Shown here piece by piece: positions 49,812 to 60,586 of a stretch of 64,000 nt of DNA. Both the position numbers and the translations under genes were made by a program. The DNA is taken from positions 2,013,001 to 2,077,000 of the forward strand of contig WPIO01000003.1 in assembly GCA_009760855.2 (NCBI GenBank), written 5' to 3'. The notes below the pieces were generated by a model. That model was not told the DNA's origin, ran no database searches, and worked only from the letters and a program-made list of their open reading frames with translations. Within the stretch, counting starts at the first letter, position 1. Every line of letters begins with the position of its first letter. This stretch comes from Cristatella mucedo. Its lineage: Eukaryota > Bryozoa > Phylactolaemata > Cristatellidae.

Positions 49812-49976
49812 GAGCCGTGATGGCACACTAGGTAAGGCGGTCGCTTTTCACGACCTCGGTCCGAGGTCGTGGGTTCGAATCCTACGGTGGGCGATCCTTT
49901 TTATTGCCGCTGCAAGCAGTGGTGGTAGCCGTATAGGGTCTTCTGTCGCTATACAAAAGAGGCTGTTAAATCAGCT
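49812..49976 (+). repeat. SINE-B copy, full length (reference)
   Basis: Best-preserved copy. It has A box TGGCACACTAGG, an anticodon-like stem GGTCG/CGACC with a 7-nt loop CTTTTCA, and a long variable arm CCTCGGTCCGAGG. A T arm follows, GTGGG-TTCGAAT-CCTAC. The non-tRNA body follows, ending ATACAAAAGAGGCTG then TTAAATCAGCTA. The long variable arm points to a class II tRNA (Leu or Ser) ancestor. Confidence 0.9.
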
Positions 49977-50179
49977 ATGCCCTTACATGGGTGCTAAGTG
50001 AATGTTTTATCGTTTTTGCTATTATCGATGCCGGCACTTTAAACACGTGCTGAACACGTGACCGATTGCAATACTGTAGCCATTTCTAAAGCAAGCTCTG
50101 GTAGTTCTCGAGCAGGGCCGCAGAGTGGCAGAAACAGCTTTGGGTTAGAGGCAGTTGAAAGTAAAAAGGCATTGCAGAG

Positions 50180-50340
50180 ACAGTTGGAAGGAGAAGCAGC
50201 AAAAGTCATGCAAAAATCTGAAAGCTTTATCCTCAAAATTGATCACCAGACATCTCCCCTGCGGCCCTTGTGTAGAATTTTTGTCCTACTAAAAAAATGG
50301 CACTTTGCTAAATGGTCACCCTAGCTCCACTGTCATGTCT
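50180..50340 (+). mobile_element. LINE thumb fragment
   Basis: VMQKSESFILKIDHQTSPL lines up with the VTQKxESxxLxIGSTSISP segment of other LINE copies (for example 46440-46510). Confidence 0.5.
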
Positions 50341-50533
50341 ACTTATTTCAGCTAGCTAATATTAGAAAATATGGGCATGTTTACGTACGTAAGGGTACCG
50401 TGGCAAAGTCAGACCATGCCTGTGTGACATGCTGCCTAGACGTTAGTAACTTCCTCCTTGCAGGTCTTCCTGCCTTTCTTCAATGAGCTACTTTCAGGTG
50501 GTGCAAACTTTGCAGATGCAACCTTGCAGCACC

Positions 50534-50718
<185 letters not shown>

Positions 50719-50769
50719 CTCACTCACCTGCACTGGCTCAATATTCTAGCAGCCTTTTGACCACTGTCA

Positions 50770-51050
50770 TTTACTCACTTTCAGGTCCTTCACTTTCTTC
50801 TCTAGCTGTGCCTATCTGAAATACTTCTCAGGACTTCACTCAACCACCAGCTCCTCTGACTTAGATCGCTTAGCTGAGCGTCCGAGCCAGCTCAAAAGCT
50901 TCGGAGACAGTGCCTTCAGGTTCAATTTGCCTAAAGCCTGGAACTCACTGCCCTCTTACGCCGTGCCGCATGAAACATTAAACCCCCTTCTTCACATCAT
51001 TTTATTCGTCCATTTGAATCGCTCTTCATGAACACATGCAGGCTCTATGT
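50770..51050 (+). mobile_element. LINE 3' coding relic
   Basis: Contains AFRFNLPKAWNSLPSY (about 50910-50960), the AFSxAxPxxWNSLP motif near the end of L2/CR1 ORF2, preceded by SLLSGPSLSS-like sequence. Confidence 0.6.
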
Positions 51051-51675
51051 GCATGCTGTGACGGGTAATCCTTTTGTTTGCTTCCTTTCTGTCCTACTAA
51101 AGGGGCCATTGATGGGATTTGTATCTGATGGAATGTGTTTCCCTCATGGCACTATACAATTGTGCTAGTAATATCCTTTTAGTTCTTATTAATGTATATA
51201 GCGACTCCAGTACGATATCTTTCATACAAAACATGGCCAAACTAGAAAGTACTAGACCTCACAGCCGAGTGACAAATACTGCCAGAACAGGCGTCTCGAA
51301 GCCTGGCGCCTGGCCAGCGAGTCGCAGGTGCAGCTCCAAAGTGCAAAGCGCTGCTGACATTTGCTGAGCTCCATCCCATGTCCACAACATGCGTGATAGT
51401 GTTCCACGTTCTTTTCCAACATAAGTGCTGTGTGAGTAGCTGCCGATTTCCAGGAATGTCGGTCACCAACTGACGGATTATCGTGCTAGAAATGCTATTC
51501 CAAGTTTGTTTGCCATCATGATTCAGCAGCTGCCCATAAACTGTCATGGACGCTTTGACCGGACCGATTAGAAGCCGTTCACAGCAAGCCCAGGAAGCTT
51601 GCCGGCTGCTGCCGGAAATTCAGCTAAATGTCTGAGCCTAAATGTCTGCTTACCCTCTTTGTTTTCCTTCCTTAG
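51051..51675. other. Presumed intron before the RGS exons
   Basis: No repeat or exon recognised. The minus frame at 51242-51547 has no support. Confidence 0.35.
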
Positions 51676-51689
51676 AAACTTGGGCGAAT
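51676..51689 (+). CDS. Probable 14-nt microexon of the RGS gene
   Basis: Acceptor TTTTCCTTCCTTAG ends at 51675 and donor GAAT|GTAAGC starts at 51690; both are strong. The 14 bases AAACTTGGGCGAAT start at a codon boundary, read Lys-Leu-Gly-Arg and leave two bases. These two plus the first base of the next exon make Ile. The result, KLGRIARNVRNMMGLLRLQK, aligns with the amphipathic membrane-binding helix at the N-terminus of R4 RGS proteins (RGS4, RGS5, RGS16), where a basic/hydrophobic pattern precedes GxxLxKS. The intron to the next exon would be only 96 bp. Chance cannot be excluded for so short an exon. Confidence 0.5.
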
Positions 51690-51785
51690 GTAAGCTACAT
51701 TTAAGCTAAATGTAAGCTACATTAAGCGAATTTAAGTCACACACACGTTATTAAGCATGTCGCTTGTTGCCATGTTCTCTCCTAG
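51690..51785 (+). other. Short intron (96 bp) with TAAGCTACAT repeats
   Basis: GTAAGC...CTCTCCTAG. It contains three or four imperfect copies of TAAGCTACATT, overlapping the donor region. Confidence 0.45.
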
Positions 51786-51922
51786 AGCACGGAATGTTCG
51801 TAATATGATGGGGCTGCTACGGCTGCAGAAGTCGAGTCGATCGGGTCAAGGCTATCAGCAGATCACCGTGCAGACGGTCGAGCATTGGGCATTGTCTTTT
51901 AGCGGGCTCCTCGCCGACAGAG
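51786..51922 (+). CDS. RGS-domain protein, exon with start of RGS fold
   Basis: Acceptor GTTCTCTCCTAG ends at 51785; donor CAGAG|GTGAGT starts at 51923. The first base completes a codon and the last is a leftover G. It encodes ARNVRNMMGLLRLQKSS, a basic-amphipathic segment typical before the R4 RGS domain, then VQTVEHWALSFSGLLADR. The latter is the first helix of the fold, whose family pattern is xxVxxWxxSFxxLLxxxxG. The exon joins in frame to 52208, the split codon giving Glu. RGS domains speed GTP hydrolysis by G-protein alpha subunits at the plasma membrane. Confidence 0.85.
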
Positions 51923-52207
51923 GTGAGTCCTAGCCCAGCCGAAAGGTGCACTACTTCACTACCTAGATCGTGGGTCCGGGTCTTGTTGCAGGGTTCAACT
52001 CTCTGTCGCCCGCTTGTGGCATGCGAAAGAAAGCTGCCGGCGCTCTCCTGCTGCTGCTGCTGCGGTTTAAATGAGCCGCCTGCTGAAGCTACTACAACCC
52101 GGAGACGGCAGGCCTGCGAAACGGACGAGTGCGGCGGCCGAAGTTCGTTCGTCAAGCGTCCGTGGGCCTCGCCTTCGCGCTAACATCGATATCACTCACC
52201 CTTGCAG

Positions 52208-52380
52208 AGGGCGTGGAGCTCTTTCGGAGTTTCCTCCGTAGCGAGTACAGCGAGGAGAACATCGAGTTTTGGCTGGCCTGCGAGGATTACAGATGCGCCA
52301 AGTCGAGCAGTGCCACCAAGCTGCAGGCCAAGGCGCGAGCCATCTTCACTCGGTTCGTGGCGCCGCACGCACCGAAAGAG
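52208..52380 (+). CDS. RGS-domain protein, central RGS exon
   Basis: Acceptor ACCCTTGCAG ends at 52207 and donor AAAGAG|GTAGGC starts at 52381. It encodes 57 residues after the split Glu: GVELFRSFLRSEYSEENIEF, WLACEDYR, ATKLQAKARAIFTRFVA and PHAPKE. The EYSEENIEFWLACED block is the diagnostic R4 signature, and its Asn in EEN corresponds to the G-alpha-contacting Asn88 of RGS4. It ends exactly at ...KE, followed in the next exon by VNLD; as I recall, vertebrate R4 genes are split at the same point. Mammalian R4 members, RGS3 especially, are the closest match I can judge by eye. Confidence 0.95.
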
Positions 52381-52873
52381 GTAGGCTCTCTGCTGCGGCC
52401 GTGCTAGCGAGACTTGCTGTTGCTTTCCCTGCTGCACGCGTCAAGGCTCCCGCCAGCCTTGGCCATCGCCGGCCGAGGCTGTGGCCAAAGTATCGGTGAA
52501 GCAGCGCTCACCATTAGGTGCGTGCCATTGCTGCCTGCCTGCATGGGAACCGGTCTCGACGAAGTAGACCGCTTGCCATCAGTGGGCTTGATTCGGCTGC
52601 ATCAGCCAGCAAAGAAACGCAGCCTTTCCCTGTCGGTTTGCATTCTCTGCTTCGCATGGGCCACGACATCGGCCCTTCAGCTGCACTGCTTGTCTTTGGT
52701 TACCGATCGCAGGCTGATCAGAAGCCAGAACAGCCAGCCAATTAACACGGCTGCTTCTGCTGCCTGCTGTAGCTGCTTGTGGTCGTTACCTACTGTTCCT
52801 TCTGCCGCTGTCTGTGGCCACACTGCGGGCTACTGCTGCTACCTCGACTGCTGCTGGCGCTGCCAGTTGCTGC

Positions 52874-52912
52874 TGCTTGATGCTGCAGAAAGCTTTTCTG
52901 CAGCATCAAGCA
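52874..52912. repeat. Perfect inverted repeat, 18-bp arms, 3-nt loop
   Basis: Arms 52874-52891 and 52895-52912 are exact reverse complements (core GATGCTGCAGAAA) around GCT. It lies in the intron of the RGS gene, within TGC-rich sequence. Confidence 0.9.
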
Positions 52913-53171
52913 TCATCTGCCTATTGCTACTGCTGCAAGCCGGCTACTGCTTCTGCCGCTACTGCTGCTAAGTATAGTGAGTAGTAGAGTCCCACTAAGT
53001 AATCACAAGTCATCTCTGCAAGACCAGAGCCTTAGAAAGTGACTGATTAAACTCGCCTGGCTCAGCAAGCGCTGACGTGAGGCAAATCTGTTCGCCAGTC
53101 ATACCCACCTGCACTTACCTACATTCATGCCTAGTACCTCTTACCTTCACTTACTCACATGCTCCTAGGGA

Positions 53172-53262
53172 TAATAACAATGATATTAATAGTAATTATA
53201 AATTGCTTTAGCACCCTAAAATAAATAAATCTCCTTCTAGGCGTTTACATATCCTGCTAAGG
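53172..53262 (-). repeat. Solitary SINE-A/LINE tail
   Basis: AAT-rich start, then GCTTTAGCACCCTAAAATAA and ATCTCCTTCTAGGCGTTTAC. Confidence 0.6.
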
Positions 53263-53394
53263 AAGCCTGTCCATTGGTAAGTGATTACATACATAGTGTG
53301 ATACAGCATGCCTAAACACAAAAAGGCCAATTCGCACGAACCCAGCAAATGCTGTGGGGGAGAACATGTTTCTATATTAGCTTCCTTTTAATGT

Positions 53395-53514
53395 CGGCAA
53401 GTCCGAGAATGCCATGAGGTCAATAGATTGGTAAGTACCATGCTTTGGGAGTACACACACTGAAGGCAGGGTCTCCAAAGAATTTGAGGTTGGTTACAGG
53501 AACAGCTAAACTGG
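53395..53514 (+). repeat. Dispersed repeat shared with 10155-10290
   Basis: CCAAAGAATTTGAGGTTGGT and ACAGGAACAGCTAA match the first locus. Here a SINE-B follows immediately. Confidence 0.5.
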
Positions 53515-53515
53515 T

Positions 53516-53681
53516 GAGCCGTGATGGCACACTAGGTAAGGTGGTTGCTTTTCACGACCTCGGCCCCGAGGTCGTGGGTTCGAGTCCTTTGGTGGGTATT
53601 CCTTTATCGCTGCTGGAAGTAGTGGTGATAGCCGTAAAGCTCTGCTGTCGCTATACAAAAGAGGCAGTTGAATCAGCTAGT
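53516..53681 (+). repeat. SINE-B copy, full length
   Basis: GAGCCGTGATGGCACACTAG, CACGACCTCGGCCCCGAGGT, GTGGGTTCGAGTCC, ending ACAAAAGAGGCAG then TTGAATCAGCTAG. Confidence 0.88.
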
Positions 53682-54622
53682 ATTTTTTAACCAATTTGAG
53701 TCACGAGAATGTATTGTATGGAGCATTTACTAGTCTTGACAGGTATCTGTCTCACTTATATGTCTCCTTGCCGATAGCTAGAGCTAGTGCCCAAGCGATG
53801 CCTACTGAACCGTGAGGCATTCTTCAAAATGTGGCTGAAGGTTTAAAGATAGTAAATGCACTCTCATCCTCTACCCGGCCAGATCGGTAAACTATGGTCA
53901 AACAAACTCGGGCATCAGCAAATAATAAGGAAATGGTGAAGCAATCGGGCATGGCTAGCGAATTGCAGGTGCAGGACCAAAACACGCAGGTAACCTGACA
54001 CTAGCGGAATACGGACAGAGACATAACAAAAGTTCATTTCCACAAAGTAGAGCAGAAGAATATTTCACAGAAGCAGCGGAGGGTTTCATGTGTCCACTAC
54101 TGCCCCTCCCCCTGCCCTGAGCTAATTCCGATCTGACTCTAGCGCTTACTCGGGGATGGCAGCGAAGGAATATCCTTATGGATGCGCAGTATTTGATATA
54201 CATCGATACCTGACATCCATTAGCATTGTTTTGCAGCACATCGTGGACGCACATCTTTCCTCGAAGGGTACCGAAGTACAGCAGTTGTTTGCCTTTACAA
54301 TGAAATGCAGCAGACACAGTCGCCTGTTCGAGTTACGAGTCGTAGTCGAGCTTTTATATAAGTATTGCATTAAAGCAGGGCAGCAATGATGGATTTTAAA
54401 TATTCTGTAGTAAATACTTCTGTAGCTGATACTCCGAGGGTCTTTCCTCTCTTAATAAAGACTGCTCAAATGCTACAGCAAAAGGTAGTACCACCCTCGG
54501 ATAGAGTTCTATCAGCAAAAAGACTGTGTGCGTTTGAATTAAAAGCCATGTTGCCCAGCTCGCGAGCAGTATTTTGCCGTGATGCTGTCAGTATTTTCAT
54601 CCAGTTTTGTTTGTATGCGCAG

Positions 54623-54817
54623 GTCAACTTGGACTCTAAAACAAGGTTGGACACTGAGTGCAATCTCGAGCGGCCGGACTGCAACACATTCGAGCCGGCC
54701 AAGCAGAGGATACAGTGCCTGATGGAGAAGGACTCGTACCCGCGTTTTCTCCGCTCCCAGCTCTACTTGGACTTCATTGAGCAGCTGAGAGGCAGCCGCG
54801 CTGGTGGCAGCCAGTAG
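54623..54817 (+). CDS. RGS-domain protein, last coding exon
   Basis: Acceptor TTTGTTTGTATGCGCAG ends at 54622. It starts at a codon boundary and runs 64 codons to a TAG at 54815-54817. It opens with VNLDSKTR, whose Asn matches the catalytic-contact Asn128 of RGS4. It continues with NTFEPAKQRIQCLMEKDSYP and RFLRSQLYLDFIEQ. The Asp, Ser and Arg of DSYPRF match RGS4 Asp163, Ser164 and Arg167, so the G-alpha contact surface looks complete. A short tail, RGSRAGGSQ, ends the protein, much as in RGS3, whose end reads LRSDLYLDLINQ plus a few residues. Members of this family act on Gi/o and Gq. Confidence 0.95.
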   Translation, partial: VNLDSKTRLDTECNLERPDCNTFEPAKQRIQCLMEKDSYPRFLRSQLYLDFIEQLRGSRAGGSQ

Positions 54818-55491
54818 ATGGCAGCACTGTCGTAGCCGAGCTCCTCCTGCGAGCTCTCGTGTTTCAGCAGAGAGTTCTAAACATCCTGTTTATCGCTCTT
54901 AAACCAGTATTTTGCATCCGAGCCCACTGTCGCTTTTGCATAAGGCCGCGATGAAGCGGCCTTGACCGGTGTACTACAGCTTTCGTATGCATGCCTTGGC
55001 TCGGCTCGATGACCTCCCAAAGCGGTATCAGGAAGCATCTGGCCTCACGAGTCGATTGCCTCTCTACAGCTGCATGCCTGCAGCCGTCTAGCGACCTATC
55101 ATTTCTATCGTGTGCCAGTTGTTACTTGTCTCTGGAGTTGAATATAGTGCCTATTTATTTATTTAGTCCTACATTTTCGTGCGTGTATATATTAATTATT
55201 TGAATTCGTATGGCTGTATTGTAAGCAAACTGCTTTCTAGCTCGGAAAACAGTTGACCAATTCCATTTAAGTGCAAATGGAATTTTGCAGTGGGGGAGTC
55301 AGGATTTTCATTAGAGGCGCAAGACCTGCAGGATTTTACGAAAGACCTGCAGGATTTGCAGAAAGCATCTTACGACAGACGCATATTTAGTCGAAGGCAA
55401 AATAATAATCGCTTAATCAACAAGGCTGACAATAGTGCACTCAAACTAAGAATCCTGGGATACGGCACTGGGAGGCGCTCTTTCAGCTAGG
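54818..55491 (+). other. 3' flank of the RGS gene
   Basis: Presumed 3' untranslated region. I did not find a canonical AATAAA here. A/T-rich sequence at 55145-55200 is the likeliest place for transcript ends. Confidence 0.35.
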
Positions 55492-55542
55492 GTCAGGGCC
55501 TGCAGAGGTCAGAGCCTGCAGAGGTCAGGGCCTGCAGAGGTC
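55492..55542. repeat. Tandem repeat, GGCCTGCAGAGGTCA unit
   Basis: Three to four copies of a 16-bp unit (GGTCAGGGCCTGCAGA), related to ACCTGCAGGATTT words at 55325-55360. Confidence 0.85.
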
Positions 55543-55842
55543 AGTCCTCTTTTACAGAGTGGTGCCTCCTGAGGTGATAGTCTCCCGAGGCACCACACAT
55601 AATGGTACTGGAGCTCCGGATCTCTTACCTCCGACCTAAAAATAGGCCGTAATCCCAAGTCGTCTGCCACTGGCTTTCCCAGCCACAGAGCCCTGCTGCA
55701 GACGACCTCGAGACTTGGGTGTCAAGCTGCAAGAGCTGACGAGGAGAATGAAAGACTGAGCAATGAGACCTTCCGCATTTTCTTTCATGCTTTCTAGCCT
55801 TTGGGGCACGGCAAGTGAAGATATCCATCGCCTCCTCCTGTC

Positions 55843-55989
<147 letters not shown>

Positions 55990-56779
55990 GGCATACGGCA
56001 CATGTGTCGCGTGCAAATATCCACTCACTCATTTTCCCTCCGGCGACTGTCCTGGCTAAGTGAATCTGACTGCTACTAACAGCAAAGCGAATAGCGCGAG
56101 TAGAATTAAAACCGCATACGGTATTTTGCTGAAAGGAAAACATGCTGTGGTCCCATATTTCGTATGCTTGGCAAAGTTAACAACTCGTTCTTTAGTTTTT
56201 TTTTATGTCGCGTGTACAAGGCCATAATGTTCCTTAACGATACGACACCAGTCAACGGAGTATTCGTTCGCTGAAATAGCAGTACGTCATAAACTCAAAG
56301 GTCGGGAGAGACGCAGTATTCCAGTACTCCAGCACGATAGGGGGCCCTTCAAGTAGGCTCAGTTTATCTAACTGCTATGCAGAAATGGCTCTGCTCTACG
56401 GAGTTGACCTCTACACAATCGACTTCGCCTCTGCTGTCCAGCCGCCGTTTCTTTTCCCCCATGATGCTCTGTTTTGAGTCTTTGCAAATTTTGATAGTAG
56501 ATCTCCTGCGAGAATTAACATTTAATTATAAATTAATTTAGCCGTACTTTTTCGGAATATAAAGGAGCAACAAAATTGTATCGCGCCAGCCAAATTTGTG
56601 TTTGCTTTCGTTATGAAAGGAGATAGTTTGAGCGTGACGAGCCATCTTACACTTTTTTCATATCTCTTGCTAGTGGTTAAATAAGCTCATTTTTGAATTA
56701 TTTTTTGAGTTTCGAATAAACGACCTCTACACAAATTGCACCGGTCTCTAGCCTGCGAATATAATAGGAGCAACAATAA
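55990..56779. other. No gene recognised
   Basis: A/T-rich in the second half; nothing named. Confidence 0.4.
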
Positions 56780-57020
56780 TATAACGTTTGCATAGCGCGC
56801 TCAGAGAGCTGAATCTGTTTCTAGGCACTTTATAAGCTACATGCTTTAAATGCTGCATAGAAATCAATACCACAGAATTGATGTTAATATCCGCAAGCAG
56901 CAGCAGGCATAGCGCAAGCAGGTACATGTATACGAAGGACGAATCAGAAAGACCAACCAAAAGCTGTAATAATAAACAGGTGCGTTTTAAGGTTCTTTTT
57001 AAATGTCGTCAAAAAGGAAG
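56780..57020 (-). repeat. Longer tail-bearing repeat
   Basis: Starts with the reverse of the common tail (CATAGCGCGCTCAGAGAGCT, ATCTGTTTCTAGGCAC). It continues for about 200 bp, including AACAGGTGCGTTTTAAGGTT, which looks like untranslated retroelement sequence. Confidence 0.45.
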
Positions 57021-59119
57021 ACTGGACCAGTATAATTTATCACTTGATTGACACCTGCCGGTGCGTCTTGGTCACGAGGCAAAAATAAAAAAAGTTGTAA
57101 ACACGTTCAGTGAAGGCATGACGCGATTAAATTCAGTGCTGGTTCGAATGAGAGCATCACTCTAAGTTGTTCTTGAGTCTCCAGGAACTATGTGGGGTTT
57201 CAAAGTGGACTCGTGCCGGTATTCTTTCAAGAGCCGCATGCACTTTGTTTATTCTTGCAAGTTTCATATTATGCACCTCAAGTTGCCTTGATGAGTGATG
57301 AATTGATGAAAGCCACTCATAAGTTTCTATAAATTTTCTTGCATGGCCAGAAGTAAACTTTCTGGCACGTAGCAGCAGGCAAGCACACATAGCAGCGTGT
57401 TGCATAAAAGCAACGATGGTCGATCTTTAATTTTTTAATAAGGATAATATCTTTTTGTCGTTGCATTACTGGGCAGCCAGGCTTTTTTGTATAGCACATC
57501 AAGTTTTCGTTCGGTTTAGGACTACGTAACCGGTGTCGTTACTACGCAAGCACCTGGAAGCATTAATCTGTGTATGACTTTTAATTTTTGCCTCATGACT
57601 AAGATGCATACAGCCAGGCGTCAATGAAACGATCAATTATCCTGGTCCAGTCTTGAAACTCCGTTTGGGATTTGAAGCAGAGTCACTCAAGATTAACCTC
57701 AAACTTCGCCCGGAACTCCTCGCGTGCTCCTCCGGGTGTTTCTTTGAAGAAGGTGTCGCGTGTTTGACTCATCCTCGCACTGAAAACGTTGAAAAAGGAA
57801 CATGAAACCTTGGCTTGAAAGTAATTCAATATCACCGGTTTTCTCTTGTAAATGGAAAATCGTAATAATGTAATTGCCAACTCACATGGCCACTGCAATG
57901 TGTCAGGGATGTGCCAGTTGATTGCCCCCCCCCCTGTTAAACCTGTACTCTCCCACGACATGTGCCCCTATCCGGGCGGATAATTGCCATGCAGGCTGGC
58001 ACAATGTGAAGGTCTAGGGTAGTTTTCTGGAGTGGCTCCGCATTTATAAAAGTAATACATGTATGCAAGTATATATATATACATGTAGGTGTAAATACAA
58101 AAAGTGTTTAGTGCAAAGTGCATACGTAGAAGAAAGCTGCCAGTGACTATTTCTTTGTTGCTCTTCGTCTTTTATTAACTACACAACAAGCTACGTTGCC
58201 CAATAAATAAATGTGGGCAGGGGTATCGGCTGCAGAAAAGGAGAAATATCGGAGGGGGGTGGTTGGGAGAAAGGGAAGGATTGACCTACAGACGACCCTG
58301 GATCTAGCTCAGTGGTGTGGTGCCTTCACAGGATGACCCAGGTTGTGGGTTCGACTTTTGAAGATAGCAATCATGCATTGTCCTCTGCAATCTGGCTAAA
58401 GCTTCTAAGCTAAAGCTTCTTCTTCTATTCACCAATGTATGCATTATGCGACTATTTAATCAGCCTACCTTTACTTTTTACCGCATTCTAGCTATTCCAA
58501 ACGCAACATTTTCAAAAGAAATGCCTGAAAATATATACAATAGAAAGATCATTTCAATTACAGATACATCTTCGAGAGTAAAACAATGCAATAATTTGAC
58601 ACGCACAACAAAAATATATGTACATGCGTTTATTAGATGTGACAGAGAGTTTGATATGCAATTTTGGAGTCTTTTGGAGTCGTCTATGCATCGGAGGCAT
58701 CTTAGCCATTTTGGAATATTAGCTCAACCAATCAGGCCGTTCATTAATATCCCAAACCCAGCGAGTTGCCGTTTATTAATGAAACAGATGGAGTTCATTT
58801 AAAATACCATGCACGAGAATCTCAAGAGCTAACTATGCTTTTCAATTGAAAGTGCACTCTCTCCGGTCCTTTCCAGATAACAATGAGAAGGTATACTAAC
58901 ACTGTAGTGTATTGCCTGCTCCGTACTTAGTACTTAGTGGGTCAATATTGTCTCACAATAGCTACCAGGTACTCGGAAAATTTTGGTATGCTGAATTGCC
59001 ATCTTATTACAAGGGAAAGTTACATGCAAAATATTTAGAATGAGCTTTACAGAAGTATCTTTAATTAGACTGCCATATAAACGCGAGAGTGAAAGTCTTA
59101 CACTGCTATTATTATTTAT
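57021..59119. other. No secure gene; one A/T-rich open frame
   Basis: The plus frame 58446-58802 (118 codons) starts with ATG-containing sequence. It includes ENIYNRKIISITDTSSRVKQ and CDREFDMQFWSLLESSMHRR, plausible protein in about 36% GC DNA, but it matches no family I know and has no splice or promoter context. Otherwise nothing is seen apart from a C-run at 57927-57935. Confidence 0.25.
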
Positions 59120-59770
59120 GCAAGTTCTTTTAGCATATTTCCTAACTTTGAAGTCAAATTTCTTAAATTAAATGATGATTAAACCAACTTATTAGTTTTT
59201 GGCAAAGCAAGTGTGACTTAGATATTGGAAAATCGAATGCTCAAAATTGGCTCTGCCAGCATAACTCAAGCTTAATCTACATGACATCTAGGTGCCCTGT
59301 TCCGAAGTGACCTCTTATTAGACGATCACATCAGCTCTACAGTCAAGTCTACCTATGTCAACTACATAAAAATGTCCAAATTCAGGCTTGCTTACGTAGG
59401 GATACTTCATATAAATTGGTTAATGCATTTTTGATAATCCGTCTTGACTTCTGTAGCTCACTGCTTGCTGGTCTACCCGTCTGTTCAATCAGGCGCTTAC
59501 AGCTGGTGGAAAAACTGCAGCTGGCTCGTCTGTCATGAGCATCGCAGTTGCCACATCACACCACCTCTCTCCGAACTGCACTGGCTCCCAGTCAAGTAAC
59601 GAATTTACTTCAAAGTTCTGTCATTTACTGCGAGGTTCTGTCAGTCACTTTTAGATCCTTCGTTCTTTGGCTTCAACCTAGCTATCGAATCTACTCCCCC
59701 ACCAGGCTGCATCGTGCCGTCCACTTTTTGGAATCTAATCGTTTAGCTACACAGCATTCGTAATGACGCA
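59120..59770 (+). mobile_element. LINE ORF2 relic
   Basis: Coding pieces resemble the thumb and C-terminal segments seen elsewhere: NLLVFGKASVT-like (about 59185), RCPVPKxPLIRRSHQL-like (about 59290-59335), FRLAYVGILHINW-like (about 59380) and LLAGLPVCSIRRLQLVEKLQ (about 59465-59520). The last is the CNSLLxGLPxxxIxRLQxVQNxAAR motif. Multiple stops. Confidence 0.65.
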
Positions 59771-60458
59771 CAGACTAAGCGAAGAATATTCGCGAACCTT
59801 ATAATAAGGTTAGCGAAGTGTGAGAGCTGCACCAATGCATACAGTTAGGATGACAGGAGCAGGAAAAAGGCAGCGACGAAGAGCGCTCGTAACCTAAACG
59901 TAACGAGTCCGAAATACTAACGTAAACAAGTCTATTTGCAAGCAGTGGACTGTTTCGAGCATTCAACAGCTGTCATGAGTACTCCAATGGCTATGTGGCC
60001 TAGAGCTCAAATAATCTCAAATGCTGATGCCGACATCGCAATCGCAACTGAGTGCAAATCTGATGGCGCAGACGTTGTTTCGGCCTCGGTCATAGATTAC
60101 GGCATAATCATTTCCTAGCCGTTACAATACCGGAACCGCAATTAATGATTGTCAGTCACAATCTGGCTGGTTTAGCTCACGCCACCGTTTCAGCGGCGCA
60201 TGGACAGGAAATTTTCTTAAAGACTTGCTCAACAAGTCCCAGATTTTTATAATCGTTATTCTATCTCTTCAACTATAAATATCTCTCTCAGTACGAAACT
60301 CAGTCAAGCAAGCGAAAATCCATCACTGAGGCTTGATGTTCACCAATATAGACAGACGCAATAAAACTAGCATAAGACGACGGCTAGGAGTCCTTCTCGG
60401 AGCTCATCTGACATATGTTACTCATCAGTTTTGAGTGTTACATGTGGGGCAGCCCTGG
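59771..60458. other. No gene recognised
   Basis: Nothing I can name. Confidence 0.4.
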
Positions 60459-60586
60459 TTTTTTAAAGGCTCACCTTTACAGACCGAGGTCAAGGTGATT
60501 CAAGCCGTGGGGTCGAGCCATGTAGCATATGTGAAACACCTGGATAGTGATTCAGATGTATTCGGACGCTATACAAATGAATCAAA
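60459..60586 (+). repeat. SINE-A copy, diverged
   Basis: GGCTCACCTTTACAGACCGA, GTGGGGTCGAGCCATGTAGC, CATATGTGAAACACCTGGAT and GGACGCTATACAAATGAATC. Confidence 0.6.

Larger units (their letters stand above)
52381..54622 (+). other. Intron inside the RGS domain (about 2.2 kb)
   Basis: Bounded by GTAGGC at 52381 and TGTATGCGCAG at 54622, both in phase 0. It contains a perfect hairpin, a solitary tail, a dispersed repeat and a SINE-B, and CTG/TGC-rich sequence at 52740-52970. Confidence 0.85.

Noticed and set aside
49812-49890. Functional tRNA gene
   Set aside because: The tRNA-like head is followed by a constant non-tRNA body and recurs many times, so it is a SINE. No free-standing tRNA or rRNA gene was found.
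50080-50160. Exon reading AISKASSGSSRAGPQSGR
   Set aside because: The frame runs straight into LINE-derived sequence (VMQKSESFILKI), the donor GTAAAA is weak, and phases do not fit the microexon or the RGS exons.
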